Under the pieces are notes generated by a model. That model did no database searches. It was given only the letters and a program-made list of their open reading frames with translations, and had not been told where the DNA came from. This document shows, in pieces, positions 9,871 to 18,884 of a stretch of 39,588 bases of DNA. The DNA is from Pseudomonas sp. A-1 (GTDB taxonomy: Bacteria > Pseudomonadota > Gammaproteobacteria > Pseudomonadales > Pseudomonadaceae). Where the stretch lies: assembly GCF_004801855.1 (NCBI RefSeq), contig NZ_SSTC01000044.1:1-39588 (forward strand), written 5' to 3'. How positions within the stretch are numbered: position 1 is the stretch's first letter; the number at the start of each line of letters is the position of its first letter. The translations under genes and the position numbers were made by a program.

Positions 9871-10455
9871 GTGACTGCCATCCAACTGATCGTCGGCCTC
9901 GGTAACCCCGGTCCGGAATACGAACAGACCCGGCACAACGCAGGGGCTCTTTTCGTCGAGGAACTGGCCCGCAAGCTGGGCGTCAACCTCGGCGTGGACA
10001 AGAAGTACTTCGGCCTGATCGGCAAGTTCAGCCATCAGGGCCGCGACGTTCGTCTGCTCATTCCCACCACCTACATGAACCGCAGCGGCCAGTCCGTGGC
10101 GGCGCTGGCGAACTTCTTCCGCATTCCGCCGGCGGCCATCCTGGTGGCCCACGACGAACTCGACATGCCCCCCGGCACCGCCAAGCTCAAGCAGGGCGGC
10201 GGCCACGGCGGGCACAACGGGCTCAGGGACATCATCGCCCAGCTCGGCAACCAGAATTCCTTCTATCGCCTGCGGCTCGGCATTGGCCATCCCGGCGACA
10301 AGAATCTCGTCTCCGGCTTCGTCCTCGGCCGGGCCCCGCGCAGCGAACAGGAAAAGCTCGAGGCGAGCATCGACTTCGCCCTCGGCGTGCTGCCGGACAT
10401 GCTCGCCGGCGACTGGACCAAGGCCATGCAGCAGCTGCACAGCCAGAAAGCCTGA
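9871..10455 (+). CDS. pth: Peptidyl-tRNA hydrolase
   Basis: Hydrolyses peptidyl-tRNA released from stalled ribosomes. GTG 9871 gives the normal 194 residues. It shows the family signature [18 protein letters not shown] near 8-25 with catalytic His22 and Asn12, then TYMNRSG and [11 protein letters not shown], which carries the general-base Asp. The glycine-rich [10 protein letters not shown] segment is also present. It sits between rplY and ychF as in most gammaproteobacteria. Confidence 0.97.
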   Translation: MTAIQLIVGLGNPGPEYEQTRHNAGALFVEELARKLGVNLGVDKKYFGLIGKFSHQGRDVRLLIPTTYMNRSGQSVAALANFFRIPPAAILVAHDELDMPPGTAKLKQGGGHGGHNGLRDIIAQLGNQNSFYRLRLGIGHPGDKNLVSGFVLGRAPRSEQEKLEASIDFALGVLPDMLAGDWTKAMQQLHSQKA

Positions 10456-10498
10456 CGCCCCCCTTTTCGACCGAATTCATCTCCGCGAGGGATACACC

Positions 10499-11599
10499 AT
10501 GGGATTCAACTGCGGCATCGTCGGCCTGCCCAACGTCGGCAAGTCCACCCTGTTCAACGCCCTGACCAAGTCCGGCATCGCCGCGGAGAACTTCCCGTTC
10601 TGCACCATCGAGCCGAACAGCGGCATCGTGCCGATGCCCGACCCGCGCCTCGACGCCCTGGCCGAGATCGTCAAGCCCGAGCGCGTGCTGCCGACCACCA
10701 TGGAGTTCGTCGACATCGCCGGCCTGGTCGCCGGCGCCTCCAAGGGTGAGGGCCTGGGCAACAAGTTCCTCGCCAACATCCGCGAGACCGATGCCATCGC
10801 CCACGTGGTGCGCTGCTTCGAGGACGACAACGTGATCCACGTGTCCAACTCGGTCGATCCCCGGCGCGACATCGAGATCATCGACCTCGAGCTGATCTTC
10901 GCCGACCTCGACAGCTGCGAGAAACAGCTGCAGAAGGTGCAGCGCAACGCCAAGGGCGGCGACAAGGAAGCCCTGGCGCAGAAGGCCATCCTCGAGCAGC
11001 TGATCCCGCACTTCACCGAAGGCAAGCCGGCGCGCTCGCTGATGAAGCACATGGACGAGGAACAGAAGCGCGTCATCCGCGGCTTCCACCTGCTGACCAG
11101 CAAGCCGGTGATGTACATCGCCAACGTCGCCGAGGACGGCTTCGACGCCAACCCCCACCTCGACGTGGTGCGCGCCATCGCCGAGGAAGAAGGCGCCATC
11201 GTGGTGCCGGTGTGCAACAAGATCGAGGCGGAGATCGCCGAGCTCGACGACGACGAGGAAAAGCAGATGTTCCTCGAGTCGATGGGCATGGAAGAGCCGG
11301 GCCTCAACCGGGTGATCCGCGCCGGCTACCAGCTGCTCGGCCTGCAGACCTACTTCACCGCCGGGGTGAAGGAAGTGCGCGCTTGGACCGTGAAGATCGG
11401 CGCCACCGCGCCGCAGGCCGCCGCGGTGATCCACACCGACTTCGAGAAGGGCTTCATCCGCGCCGAGGTCATCGCCTACGACGACTTCATCCAGTACCGC
11501 GGCGAAGCCGGCGCCAAGGAAGCCGGCAAGTGGCGCCTGGAAGGCAAGGACTACATCGTCAAGGACGGCGACGTGATGCACTTCCGCTTCAACGTCTGA
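10499..11599 (+). CDS. ychF: Redox-regulated ATPase YchF (Obg family)
   Basis: An Obg-family P-loop NTPase associated with ribosomes; the family prefers ATP to GTP. ATG 10499 gives 366 residues, the normal length. The P-loop GLPNVGKST is at 9-17, and the base-specificity loop carries an atypical NKIE rather than NKxD, as in other YchF proteins. A C-terminal TGS-like domain ends with [10 protein letters not shown]. The GAGGGATACACC ribosome site supports this start over an upstream in-frame ATG at 10283 that lies inside pth. Confidence 0.96.
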   Translation: MGFNCGIVGLPNVGKSTLFNALTKSGIAAENFPFCTIEPNSGIVPMPDPRLDALAEIVKPERVLPTTMEFVDIAGLVAGASKGEGLGNKFLANIRETDAIAHVVRCFEDDNVIHVSNSVDPRRDIEIIDLELIFADLDSCEKQLQKVQRNAKGGDKEALAQKAILEQLIPHFTEGKPARSLMKHMDEEQKRVIRGFHLLTSKPVMYIANVAEDGFDANPHLDVVRAIAEEEGAIVVPVCNKIEAEIAELDDDEEKQMFLESMGMEEPGLNRVIRAGYQLLGLQTYFTAGVKEVRAWTVKIGATAPQAAAVIHTDFEKGFIRAEVIAYDDFIQYRGEAGAKEAGKWRLEGKDYIVKDGDVMHFRFNV

Positions 11600-11615
11600 G
11601 CCTCCCCGCCTGCCG

Positions 11616-11648
11616 ACAAGCCCCGCCCCGTGCGGGGCTTGTGCTTTC
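11616..11648 (+). terminator. Intrinsic terminator after ychF
   Basis: An 11-base-pair stem ACAAGCCCCGC (11616-11626) pairs with GCGGGGCTTGT (11632-11642), followed by GCTTTCT. It ends the pth-ychF unit 16 bases after the stop. Confidence 0.8.
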
Positions 11649-11750
11649 TGCCCTTCCTCTTCCTCCGGGCGCTCGCCAGCGCAGCCGAATCGGCTGTCGC
11701 GCCTTGCCTTTCAGCTTTCCAGGCTGGGCGGCGACAGCAGATCAGCCGGG

Positions 11751-11775
11751 ATTGTCGGCCCTGCCGGCCGACAAT
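11751..11775. promoter_or_regulatory. Perfect inverted repeat upstream of ocd
   Basis: ATTGTCGGCC (11751-11760) and GGCCGACAAT (11766-11775) are perfect complements with a five-base loop, about 97 bases before the ocd start. The surrounding 220-base gap has no other gene. The repeat could be an operator, for example for a regulator responding to arginine, or a leader hairpin. The sequence does not decide between them. Confidence 0.45.
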
Positions 11776-11871
11776 AGCCCCATCGCCAGACGCGTACCGC
11801 GGACTGGCCGCAGCCAGGAGCAGGCCCCGCGCCGCTGGCCGCCCGAGCCGATAGCCAAGAGGAACAACAAG

Positions 11872-12918
11872 ATGACCCGCTATATCGACGTCAACGACCT
11901 GAGCCGTCTGGTGGCCCGCCAGGGCCTGACCACCTGCCTGGCCGAGATGACCGAGTACCTGCGCCAGGACTACCTGCGCTGGCCGGAGTTCGAGAAGTGC
12001 GCCCGGGTGGCCAACCACTCGGCCGACGGCGTGATCGAGCTGATGCCGGTGTCCGACGCCGCGCTGTACGCGTTCAAGTACGTCAACGGCCATCCGAAGA
12101 ACACCCGCGACGGCATGCTCACCGTGATGGCCTTCGGCGCCCTCGGCGACGTCGCCACCGGCAAGCCGGTGCTGCTCAGCGAGCTGACCCTGACCACCGC
12201 CCTGCGCACCGCCGCCACCTCGGTGCTGGCCGCCAGCGTGCTGGCACGCAAGAACGCGCGCAGCATGGCGCTGATCGGCAACGGCTCGCAGAGCGAGTTC
12301 CAGGCCATCGCCTTCCACCACATCCTCGGCATCGACGAGATCCGCCTGTACGACGTCGATCCGCAGGCCACCCGCAAGCTGGCACGCAACCTGGCCGGCT
12401 TCCCGGGCATCAAGGTGATCATCGCCGAGTCCACCGCTGCGGCGGTGCGCGGCGCCGACATCGTCACCACGGTGACCGCCGACAAGACCAACGCCACCAT
12501 CCTCACCCCGGAGATGATCGAGCCGGGCATGCACCTCAACGGCGTGGGCGGCGACTGCCCGGGCAAGACCGAGCTGCACCGCAGCATCGTCGAGGCGGCC
12601 AGCGTGTTCGTCGAGTACGAACCGCAGAGCCGCATCGAGGGCGAGATCCAGCAGCTGCCGGCCGGCTCGCCGACCACCGAGCTGTGGCAGGTGCTGAGCG
12701 GCGCCGCCGCCGGCCGGCGCAGCGAGGCGGAAGTCACCCTGTTCGACTCGGTGGGCTTCGCCCTCGAGGACTACTCGGCCCTGCGCTACGTGCGCGACGT
12801 CGCCGAGCGCCTGGACATCGGCAGCCTGATCGAGCTGGTGCCCAGCCCGCGCGATCCGAAGAACCTGTTCGCCCTGCTCGGCGAGGGCGTCGAGCAGCCG
12901 CTGCTCAAGCGCGCCTGA
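11872..12918 (+). CDS. ocd: Ornithine cyclodeaminase
   Basis: Converts L-ornithine to L-proline and ammonia with a bound NAD. ATG 11872 follows AAGAGGA and gives 348 residues; the open frame reaching back to 11212 lies inside ychF and is spurious. The NAD-binding segment MALIGNGSQSEFQA is near 132-145. GVGGDCPGKTEL places Asp at residue 228, the catalytic position in the Pseudomonas putida enzyme. Together with the neighbouring arginase and amino acid importer it forms an arginine-to-proline route. A terminator follows directly. Confidence 0.93.
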   Translation: MTRYIDVNDLSRLVARQGLTTCLAEMTEYLRQDYLRWPEFEKCARVANHSADGVIELMPVSDAALYAFKYVNGHPKNTRDGMLTVMAFGALGDVATGKPVLLSELTLTTALRTAATSVLAASVLARKNARSMALIGNGSQSEFQAIAFHHILGIDEIRLYDVDPQATRKLARNLAGFPGIKVIIAESTAAAVRGADIVTTVTADKTNATILTPEMIEPGMHLNGVGGDCPGKTELHRSIVEAASVFVEYEPQSRIEGEIQQLPAGSPTTELWQVLSGAAAGRRSEAEVTLFDSVGFALEDYSALRYVRDVAERLDIGSLIELVPSPRDPKNLFALLGEGVEQPLLKRA

Positions 12919-12937
12919 TCGGCCAGCGCAACACCGG

Positions 12938-12968
12938 ACGCCCCGCGCCATCAGGCCCGGGGCGTTTT
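12938..12968 (+). terminator. Intrinsic terminator after ocd
   Basis: ACGCCCCG (12938-12945) pairs with CGGGGCGT (12958-12965), followed by TTTT. It lies 20 bases after the ocd stop and between two convergent genes. Confidence 0.75.
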
Positions 12969-13009
12969 GCCGTCTCAGTGATCAGGGCGCTGGCCGCAGA
13001 CCGAGACTG

Positions 13010-13050
13010 CAAAGCAAACGACCGGGGCAGCCCTGCGGCGGCCCCGGTCG
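13010..13050 (-). terminator. Terminator for the arginase gene
   Basis: The perfect 10-base-pair stem CGACCGGGGC (13019-13028) and GCCCCGGTCG (13041-13050) is followed on the minus strand by CGTTTGCTTT, a T-rich tail. It lies 22 bases beyond the arginase stop. Confidence 0.7.
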
Positions 13051-13072
13051 TCATGCCGGGGGGAGGATCGCG

Positions 13073-14020
13073 TCAGCGCGCGGCGCGCATCAGCGTCGAC
13101 TTGCCGAACAGGCTCTCGGTCAGCTCCACCGCCACCCGTGCGGTGCGGTTGCACTGGTCCAGCGCCGGATTCAGCTCGACGATGTCCAGCGAGCGCAGCA
13201 GGCCGGTGTCGGCGATCATCTCCATGCACAGCTGCGCCTCGCGGTAGCTCGGCCCGCCGGGTACCGTGGTGCCGACCCCGGGGGCGATCTCCGGGTCGAG
13301 GAAGTCGACGTCGAAGCTGACGTGCAGGTGGGTGTCGTCGTCGAGGTCGGCCAGCGCCTGCTGCATGGCGGCGCGCATGCCCACCTCGTCGAGGTAGCGC
13401 ATGTCCATCACCTCGAGGCCGGCCTCGTGGACGCGCACGCGCTCGCCCTCGTCGACGCTGCGGATGCCGATCTGGCGGATCCACTGCGGCTGGATCGCCG
13501 GCACCGCGCCGGCCATCTCGACCAGCTCGCGCGGGCCGTCGCCGCACAGGCAGGCCACCGGCATGCCGTGGAGGTTGCCCGAGGGGGTGAGTTCGGAGGT
13601 GTTGAAGTCGGCGTGGGCGTCCAGCCAGATGATGCGCAGCTTCCTGCCGGTATCGCGGCAGTGGCGGGCCACCGCGCTGATCGAGCCGACGCCCAGGCAG
13701 TGGTCGCCGCCGAGCAGGATCGGCAGGCGCTCCTCGCGCAGTTCGGCGTAGATGGCATCGTGCACCGCCTGGTTCCAGGCGATCACTTCCGCCAGATGGC
13801 GGTAGCCCTGCCGCGGCGGCAGCCAGGGATTGGCCGGGCCGCTCAGGTTGCCGCGGTCGAGCACGTGGAAGCCGCGCTCGCGCAGCGCGCTCTCCAGGCC
13901 GGCGACGCGCAGGGCCTCCGGCCCCATGGAGGCACCGCGGGCGCCGGCGCCGACATCGGTGGGCGCCCCGACCAGGCTGACGGTCTTGGGCAGGGGGGAC
14001 GGGGCATGAAAGGCAGACAC
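13073..14020 (-). CDS. rocF: Arginase
   Basis: Hydrolyses L-arginine to ornithine and urea with a two-manganese centre. GTG 14020, preceded by GGAG at eight bases, gives 315 residues, the normal length. An upstream in-frame start at 14116 adds 32 residues with no family match. All ureohydrolase metal ligands are visible: His107 in GGDHCLG, Asp134, His136 and Asp138 in DAHADFN, and Asp237 and Asp239 in SFDVDFLDP. The tail VELNPALDQCNRTA matches arginase rather than agmatinase. It is divergent from an Lrp-type regulator that may control it. Confidence 0.93.
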   Translation of the reverse strand: MSAFHAPSPLPKTVSLVGAPTDVGAGARGASMGPEALRVAGLESALRERGFHVLDRGNLSGPANPWLPPRQGYRHLAEVIAWNQAVHDAIYAELREERLPILLGGDHCLGVGSISAVARHCRDTGRKLRIIWLDAHADFNTSELTPSGNLHGMPVACLCGDGPRELVEMAGAVPAIQPQWIRQIGIRSVDEGERVRVHEAGLEVMDMRYLDEVGMRAAMQQALADLDDDTHLHVSFDVDFLDPEIAPGVGTTVPGGPSYREAQLCMEMIADTGLLRSLDIVELNPALDQCNRTARVAVELTESLFGKSTLMRAAR

Positions 14021-14086
14021 GATGGCGGCTCCGGTTGAGTGAAATGGTGGGAAAATTCTAGGAAAGAGGCCGCCTAGCAGATAGAT

Positions 14087-14154
14087 AGATAAATTACATT
14101 TTTCGTACAATGACAAAGCAAAAAGACAGGTAAAGCTGACGTTTTGTCAAAAAC
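14087..14154. promoter_or_regulatory. Divergent arginase/Lrp control region
   Basis: An AT-rich pocket in otherwise GC-rich DNA. On the minus strand TTGTCA (14116-14111) and TTATCT (14092-14087), 18 bases apart, make a plausible arginase promoter. Toward the regulator gene, GTTTTGTCAAAAAC (14141-14154) is a perfect palindrome around GTCA and a candidate operator. A short GATA tandem repeat (about 14080-14090) adjoins the -10. Control by the divergent Lrp protein is inferred from position only. Confidence 0.4.
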
Positions 14155-14180
14155 CCTTCCCGCCCAGCCCGGTGACGCCC

Positions 14181-14612
14181 ATGCATGACCAACCCGATGA
14201 CCTCGACCGCCGCCTGCTCGCCCTGCTGCGCGAGGACGGTCGCGCCTCCACCGCCGCCCTGGCCGAACGCCTCAAGGTGTCGCGCGGCACGGTGCAGAAC
14301 CGCATCGACCGCCTGCAGCGCTCCGGCCTGCTGGTCGGCTTCACCATCAAGCTGCGCAACGAGCTGGAAAGCAGCGGCGTGCGCGCCATCACCCTGATCG
14401 AGCTGCGCGGCGGCGCCAGCGACGCGGTGATCGCCGCCCTGCGGCAGATCCCCGAGGTGGTGCAGGTGCATACCACCAATGGCCGCTGGGATCTGGTGGC
14501 GGAGATCCATACCGGCACCCTGGTCGAATTCGACCGGGTGCTGCGCGAGCTGCGCGCGATCAAGGGCGTCGCCAACTCGGAGAGCAACCTGCTGCTGGCG
14601 GCCTACAAGTGA
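14181..14612 (+). CDS. Lrp/AsnC-family regulator, divergent from arginase
   Basis: A 143-residue amino-acid-responsive regulator. The N-terminal winged helix covers about residues 8-55 (LDRRLLALLREDGRAS, then the recognition helix region SRGTVQNRIDRLQRSG). The C-terminal ligand-binding RAM/ActD domain runs to TNGRWDLVAEIHTG and the end. ATG 14181 follows GGTGA at five bases; GTG 14172 is possible. Divergent placement from arginase suggests it senses arginine or ornithine and controls rocF, and perhaps the importer downstream. That role is inference. Confidence 0.9.
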   Translation: MHDQPDDLDRRLLALLREDGRASTAALAERLKVSRGTVQNRIDRLQRSGLLVGFTIKLRNELESSGVRAITLIELRGGASDAVIAALRQIPEVVQVHTTNGRWDLVAEIHTGTLVEFDRVLRELRAIKGVANSESNLLLAAYK

Positions 14613-14857
14613 GGGCGCTCGTACAGATTTGCGACACCGCCGGCGCCCTGGGAACATAAAAGCAGCAGGCGACAGCCGATTCTGCTGTTTCCGGTTTTTT
14701 AACAACGATTTCTTGCCCGGCGGACAGCCCTTTACGACACCAATGGCGGCACGCCACAGGTCATTCTCTGTGCCCAGCCGATGCCGGCCCGGCGGTCCAC
14801 ACCGCCCGGTCCAGGCCCGTGGCACAACAAAAACAAGACCTACAGTGGAACACCTCC

Positions 14858-15637
14858 ATGAAAAAATTCTGCACGCTGGTAGCCGCAGTCGTCCTCCCCC
14901 TGTCCGCCGGACTGGCCCAGGCCAAGGAGTGGAAGGAAATCCGCTTCGGGGTATTCCCCGACTATCCGCCCTTCGAGTCGGTGGCCGCCGACGGCAGCCT
15001 CAAGGGCTTCGACATCGAGCTGGGCAACGCCATCTGCGCCAAGCTGGAGGTCAAGTGCACCTGGGTGACCAATGACTTCGACGGCCTGATCCCCGCCCTG
15101 CGCGCCCGCAAGTTCGACGGCATCATGTCGTCGATGGCCGTCACCCCGGCCCGCGAGAAGCAGATCGACTTCTCCGACAAGCTGTTCCTCAGCCCCACCT
15201 CGGTGGTCACCCGCAAGGACGCCGGCTTCGGCGAAACCCCGGAATCGCTCAAGGGCAAGCAGGTCGGCGTGCTGCAGGGCTCCATCCAGGAAGTCTACGC
15301 CCGCGCCAAGCTGGCCCCGGCCGGCGCGCAGATCAAGGCCTACCAGTCGATGGACCAGAACTACGCCGACCTGGCCAACGGCCGCCTCGACGCCATCGTC
15401 ACCGACAAGCTGGAGGCCGAGCTGAACTTCCTCTCCCTGCCCAAGGGCCAGGCCTTCCACAGCGGCCCGGCGATCCTCGACCCGGGCCTGCCCTCGGTGA
15501 TCGCCATCGGCCTGCGCAAGAACGACGCCGAGCTGAAGGCGCTGCTCAACAAGGGCATCGCCGCCCTGCACGCCGACGGCACCTACAAGGCCATCGAGCG
15601 CAAGTACTTCGGTCCGCAGGACATCTACCACGAGTAA
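14858..15637 (+). CDS. Periplasmic binding protein for basic amino acids
   Basis: The solute receptor of a polar amino acid ABC importer, 259 residues. The Sec signal is Met-Lys-Lys followed by a hydrophobic core, with AQA cleavage after residue 22. The mature domain starts KEWKEIRFGVFPDYPPFE, and GFDIELGNAICAKL is the SBP family 3 signature. It most resembles the HisJ/ArgT/AotJ group (arginine, ornithine, lysine, histidine). The context of arginase and ornithine cyclodeaminase favours arginine/ornithine. An upstream in-frame ATG at 14819 would bury the signal peptide. Confidence 0.92.
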   Translation: MKKFCTLVAAVVLPLSAGLAQAKEWKEIRFGVFPDYPPFESVAADGSLKGFDIELGNAICAKLEVKCTWVTNDFDGLIPALRARKFDGIMSSMAVTPAREKQIDFSDKLFLSPTSVVTRKDAGFGETPESLKGKQVGVLQGSIQEVYARAKLAPAGAQIKAYQSMDQNYADLANGRLDAIVTDKLEAELNFLSLPKGQAFHSGPAILDPGLPSVIAIGLRKNDAELKALLNKGIAALHADGTYKAIERKYFGPQDIYHE

Positions 15638-15647
15638 GCGCGCCACC

Positions 15648-15676
15648 GCCCGGCCCGCCTGCCCAGGCGGCCGGGC
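15648..15676 (+). promoter_or_regulatory. Stable hairpin after the binding-protein gene
   Basis: The outer stem GCCCGGC/GCCGGGC (15648-15654, 15670-15676) and inner stem CGCCT/AGGCG enclose a four-base loop, with one bulged C. It lies 11 bases after the stop and has no U run. Hairpins here commonly protect binding-protein mRNA and reduce read-through to the permease genes. Confidence 0.6.
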
Positions 15677-15709
15677 CCCGCCCTCGCCATTCCGAACAGG
15701 TATTCCATC

Positions 15710-16435
15710 GTGAATGACCTCCTGCTCTCCCTCGGCCTGCCGGTCATCGACCTGCACGGCTTCGGCCCCCTGTTGCTGCAGGGCACCTGGATGACGCTGA
15801 AACTGGCCGCGCTGTCGCTGCTGCTCAGCGTGGCCCTCGGCCTGCTCGGCGCCAGCGCCAAGCTCGCCCCGCTGCGCTGGCTGCGCCTGCTGGCCACCGG
15901 CTACACCACGCTGATCCGCGGCGTGCCCGACCTGGTGCTGATCCTGCTGATCTTCTACAGCCTGCAGACCTGGCTCAACGAGCTGACCGACGCGCTGGGC
16001 TGGGACTACATCGAGATCGACCCGTTCAGCGCCGGCGTGGCCACCCTCGGCTTCATCTACGGCGCCTATTTCACCGAGACCTTCCGCGGCGCCATCCTCA
16101 GCGTGCCGCGCGGCCAGCTGGAGGCGGCCACCGCCTACGGCCTCGGCGCGCTCAAGCGCTTCCGCCTGGTGCTGTTCCCGCAGATGATGCGTTTCGCCCT
16201 GCCGGGCCTCGGGAACAACTGGCTGGTGCTGCTCAAGGCCACCGCGCTGGTGTCGATCATCGGCCTCTCCGACCTGGTCAAGGCGGTGCAGAACGCCGGC
16301 AAGAGCAGCGGCGAGCCGTTCCAGTTCCTGATCATCGCCGGCCTGCTCTACCTGCTGATCACCAGCCTGTCCAACCTGGTGTTCCGCCGCCTGGAGCGCC
16401 ACTACAACACCGGCATCAAGGAGCTGGCGCCATGA
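15710..16435 (+). CDS. Amino acid ABC transporter permease (HisQ/AotQ type)
   Basis: Inner-membrane permease of 241 residues with about five hydrophobic segments. The EAA loop that contacts the ATPase is visible as LEAATAYGLGALKRFRLVLF. Residues such as GLPGLGNNWLVLLKATALVSIIG match the HisQ group. The start is GTG 15710 with AACAGG upstream. The stop overlaps the next permease gene as ATGA, so the two subunits are translationally coupled. Confidence 0.93.
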   Translation: MNDLLLSLGLPVIDLHGFGPLLLQGTWMTLKLAALSLLLSVALGLLGASAKLAPLRWLRLLATGYTTLIRGVPDLVLILLIFYSLQTWLNELTDALGWDYIEIDPFSAGVATLGFIYGAYFTETFRGAILSVPRGQLEAATAYGLGALKRFRLVLFPQMMRFALPGLGNNWLVLLKATALVSIIGLSDLVKAVQNAGKSSGEPFQFLIIAGLLYLLITSLSNLVFRRLERHYNTGIKELAP

Positions 16436-17145
16436 TCGAGCTGCTGCAACAGTACGGCCTGGCCTTCCTGTGGAACGACGGCTACAACCTCTCCGGCCTG
16501 GCCATGACCCTCTGGCTGCTGGTCGCCTCCATCGGCCTGGGCTTCGTCCTCGCCCTGCCGCTGGCCATCGCCCGCGTGTCGCGCAACCGCCTGCTGCGCT
16601 GGCCGGTGCAGTTCTACACCTGGCTGTTCCGCGGCACGCCGCTGTATATCCAGCTGCTGATCTGCTACACGGGCCTGTACAGCCTGGAGGCGGTACGCTC
16701 CCAGCCGCTGCTGGACGCCTTCTTCCGCGAGGCGATCAACTGCACCATCCTGGCCTTCGCGCTCAATACCTGCGCCTACACGGTGGAGATCTTCGCCGGG
16801 GCGATCCGCAACATTCCCCACGGCGAGATCGAGGCCGCCCGCGCCTACGGCCTCACCGGCTGGCGCCTGTACGTGCACCTGATCATCCCCTCGGCACTGC
16901 GCCGCGCTCTGCCCTACTACGGCAACGAGGTGATCCTCATGCTGCACGCCACCTCGCTGGCGTTCACCGCCACCGTGCCGGACATCCTCAAGGTCGCCCG
17001 CGACGCCAACGCCGCCACCTTCATGACCTTCCAGGCCTTCGGCATCGCCGCCCTGCTCTACATGCTGCTGTCCTTCCTGCTGGTCGGCCTGTTCCGTCTC
17101 GCCGAACGCCGCTGGATGACCTTTCTCGGCCCAACCCGGGGGTAA
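16432..17145 (+). CDS. Amino acid ABC transporter permease (HisM/AotM type)
   Basis: Second permease subunit, 237 residues, forming the heterodimeric channel with the preceding protein. The EAA loop is EIEAARAYGLTGWRLYVHLI. The TYTVEIFAGAIR-like block (here CAYTVEIFAGAIRNIPHGE) and the ALPYYGNEVILMLHATSLAF segment are typical of HisM. The ATGA overlap with the upstream gene and the three-base gap to the ATPase gene show a single operon. Confidence 0.93.
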   Translation: MIELLQQYGLAFLWNDGYNLSGLAMTLWLLVASIGLGFVLALPLAIARVSRNRLLRWPVQFYTWLFRGTPLYIQLLICYTGLYSLEAVRSQPLLDAFFREAINCTILAFALNTCAYTVEIFAGAIRNIPHGEIEAARAYGLTGWRLYVHLIIPSALRRALPYYGNEVILMLHATSLAFTATVPDILKVARDANAATFMTFQAFGIAALLYMLLSFLLVGLFRLAERRWMTFLGPTRG

Positions 17146-17148
17146 CTC

Positions 17149-18006
<858 letters not shown>

Positions 18007-18010
18007 TGCC

Positions 18011-18502
18011 ATGTCCGACGCCAGCCCCGACCACAACCTGCCCCTCGACCGCATCGACCAGGCGATCATCGAGGTGCTGCGCCACAACGGGCGGATCACC
18101 TACCAGAAGCTCTCCGAGCTGGTGCACCTGACCCCGCGGCCGTGCCTCGAGCGGGTGCGCAAGCTGGAGCGCATGGGGGTGATCCTCGGCTACGGCGCCA
18201 TCGTCGACCTGCAGCAGGTCTCCCCCGGCCTGTCGCTGCTGGTGCTGGTGGCGCTGTCCAACCAGAGCGGGCGTGCCGCGCAGAAGGCCTTCGAGGCCTG
18301 CATGCGCGCCTGCCCGCAGGTGCTCGAGTGCCGCCTGATCAGCGGCACCTTCGACTACAGCCTGCGCATGCGCTGCCGCGACATGGAGCACTACCGGGTA
18401 CTGACCGAGGCCTGGCTGGACAATCCCGAGCTGCACATCGACAAGCTGGTCGCCCACCCCGAGCTGGCCACGGTGAAGAACCCCGCGCCCATGCCGGGCT
18501 GA
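18011..18502 (+). CDS. Second Lrp/AsnC-family regulator
   Basis: A 163-residue protein starting four bases after the transporter ATPase stop, so it is probably the last gene of the importer operon. The N-terminal winged helix spans about residues 12-60 (LDRIDQAIIEVLRHNGRITYQ; recognition part TPRPCLERVRKLERMG). The RAM effector domain follows (VLECRLISGTFDYSLRMRC). It shares only family-level similarity with the regulator at 14181. It may autoregulate the operon in response to the imported amino acid. Confidence 0.9.
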   Translation: MSDASPDHNLPLDRIDQAIIEVLRHNGRITYQKLSELVHLTPRPCLERVRKLERMGVILGYGAIVDLQQVSPGLSLLVLVALSNQSGRAAQKAFEACMRACPQVLECRLISGTFDYSLRMRCRDMEHYRVLTEAWLDNPELHIDKLVAHPELATVKNPAPMPG

Positions 18503-18602
18503 GGAGCGGCACTGCGGCCGTCATGCCGGACGGCTGCTCACCGGCAACCATGGGACGGCGGCAAGCGTTTGATCGGACTGGATTTTTTTCTGCATCGAGG
18601 GG

Positions 18603-18631
18603 TTGACAGGCGCCCCGCCGGAGAGAATAAT
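18603..18631 (+). promoter_or_regulatory. Promoter of tRNA-Met
   Basis: A consensus -35 TTGACA (18603-18608), a 17-base spacer and a -10 AATAAT (18626-18631) lie just upstream of the tRNA at 18642. The GC-rich stretch GCGCGC after the -10 is a discriminator of the kind found in stringently controlled stable RNA promoters. Confidence 0.8.
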
Positions 18632-18641
18632 GCGCGCCGTT

Positions 18642-18718
18642 GGCTACGTAGCTCAGCTGGTTAGAGCACGGCATTCATAATGCTGGGGTCCGGGGTTCAA
18701 GTCCCTGCGTAGCCACCA
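18642..18718 (+). tRNA. Elongator tRNA-Met (CAU), integration target
   Basis: A 77-nucleotide cloverleaf. GGCTACG pairs with CGTAGCC, ACCA is encoded, and anticodon CAT lies at 18676-18678. The D arm GCTCAGCTGGTTAGAGC and an A-T containing acceptor start fit the elongator, not the initiator. Its 3' end is the integration site of the mobile element that starts here, and the gene remains intact. Confidence 0.97.
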
Positions 18719-18721
18719 AAT
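18696..18721 (+). other. attL: left attachment site in tRNA-Met
   Basis: The 3' end of the tRNA from TTCAAG through CCACCAAAT is the left copy of the attachment sequence. The right copy at 35523-35547 matches it with four substitutions and one missing base. A P4-type integrase gene follows immediately, the standard layout for elements that integrate in tRNA 3' ends. Confidence 0.8.
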
Positions 18722-18725
18722 CAAT

Positions 18726-18793
18726 GTTTCAGGTTGTCTCTCGATGTACCTGAAACGCCCCAAGAAGCCCGCCTAGTGCGGGCTTTCTTGTTT
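18726..18793 (+). terminator. Element-borne terminator behind tRNA-Met
   Basis: The first hairpin GTTTCAGGT/ACCTGAAAC (18726-18734, 18748-18756) is followed by a second, AGCCCGC/GCGGGCT (18766-18772, 18778-18784), with a TTCTTGTTT tail. The element thus supplies a new terminator to the interrupted tRNA unit. The original one probably lies at 35552. Confidence 0.7.
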
Positions 18794-18833
18794 CTAGCTG
18801 TCTCTCCTTGTCTCCCTACAGCACTGGGCACCG

Positions 18834-18881
18834 TGTATGCCCCTGTGTATGCTTCGTGATTAGTTGAACCCGAGGCATACA
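18834..18881 (+). other. Left integrase arm-type sites
   Basis: TGTATGC occurs at 18834-18840 and 18846-18852, starting 12 bases apart, and once inverted (GCATACA) at 18875-18881, just before the integrase ATG at 18885. The same pair with the same 12-base spacing is found at the right end of the element (35450 and 35462). Binding here could also repress integrase expression. Confidence 0.65.
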
Positions 18882-18884
18882 AGG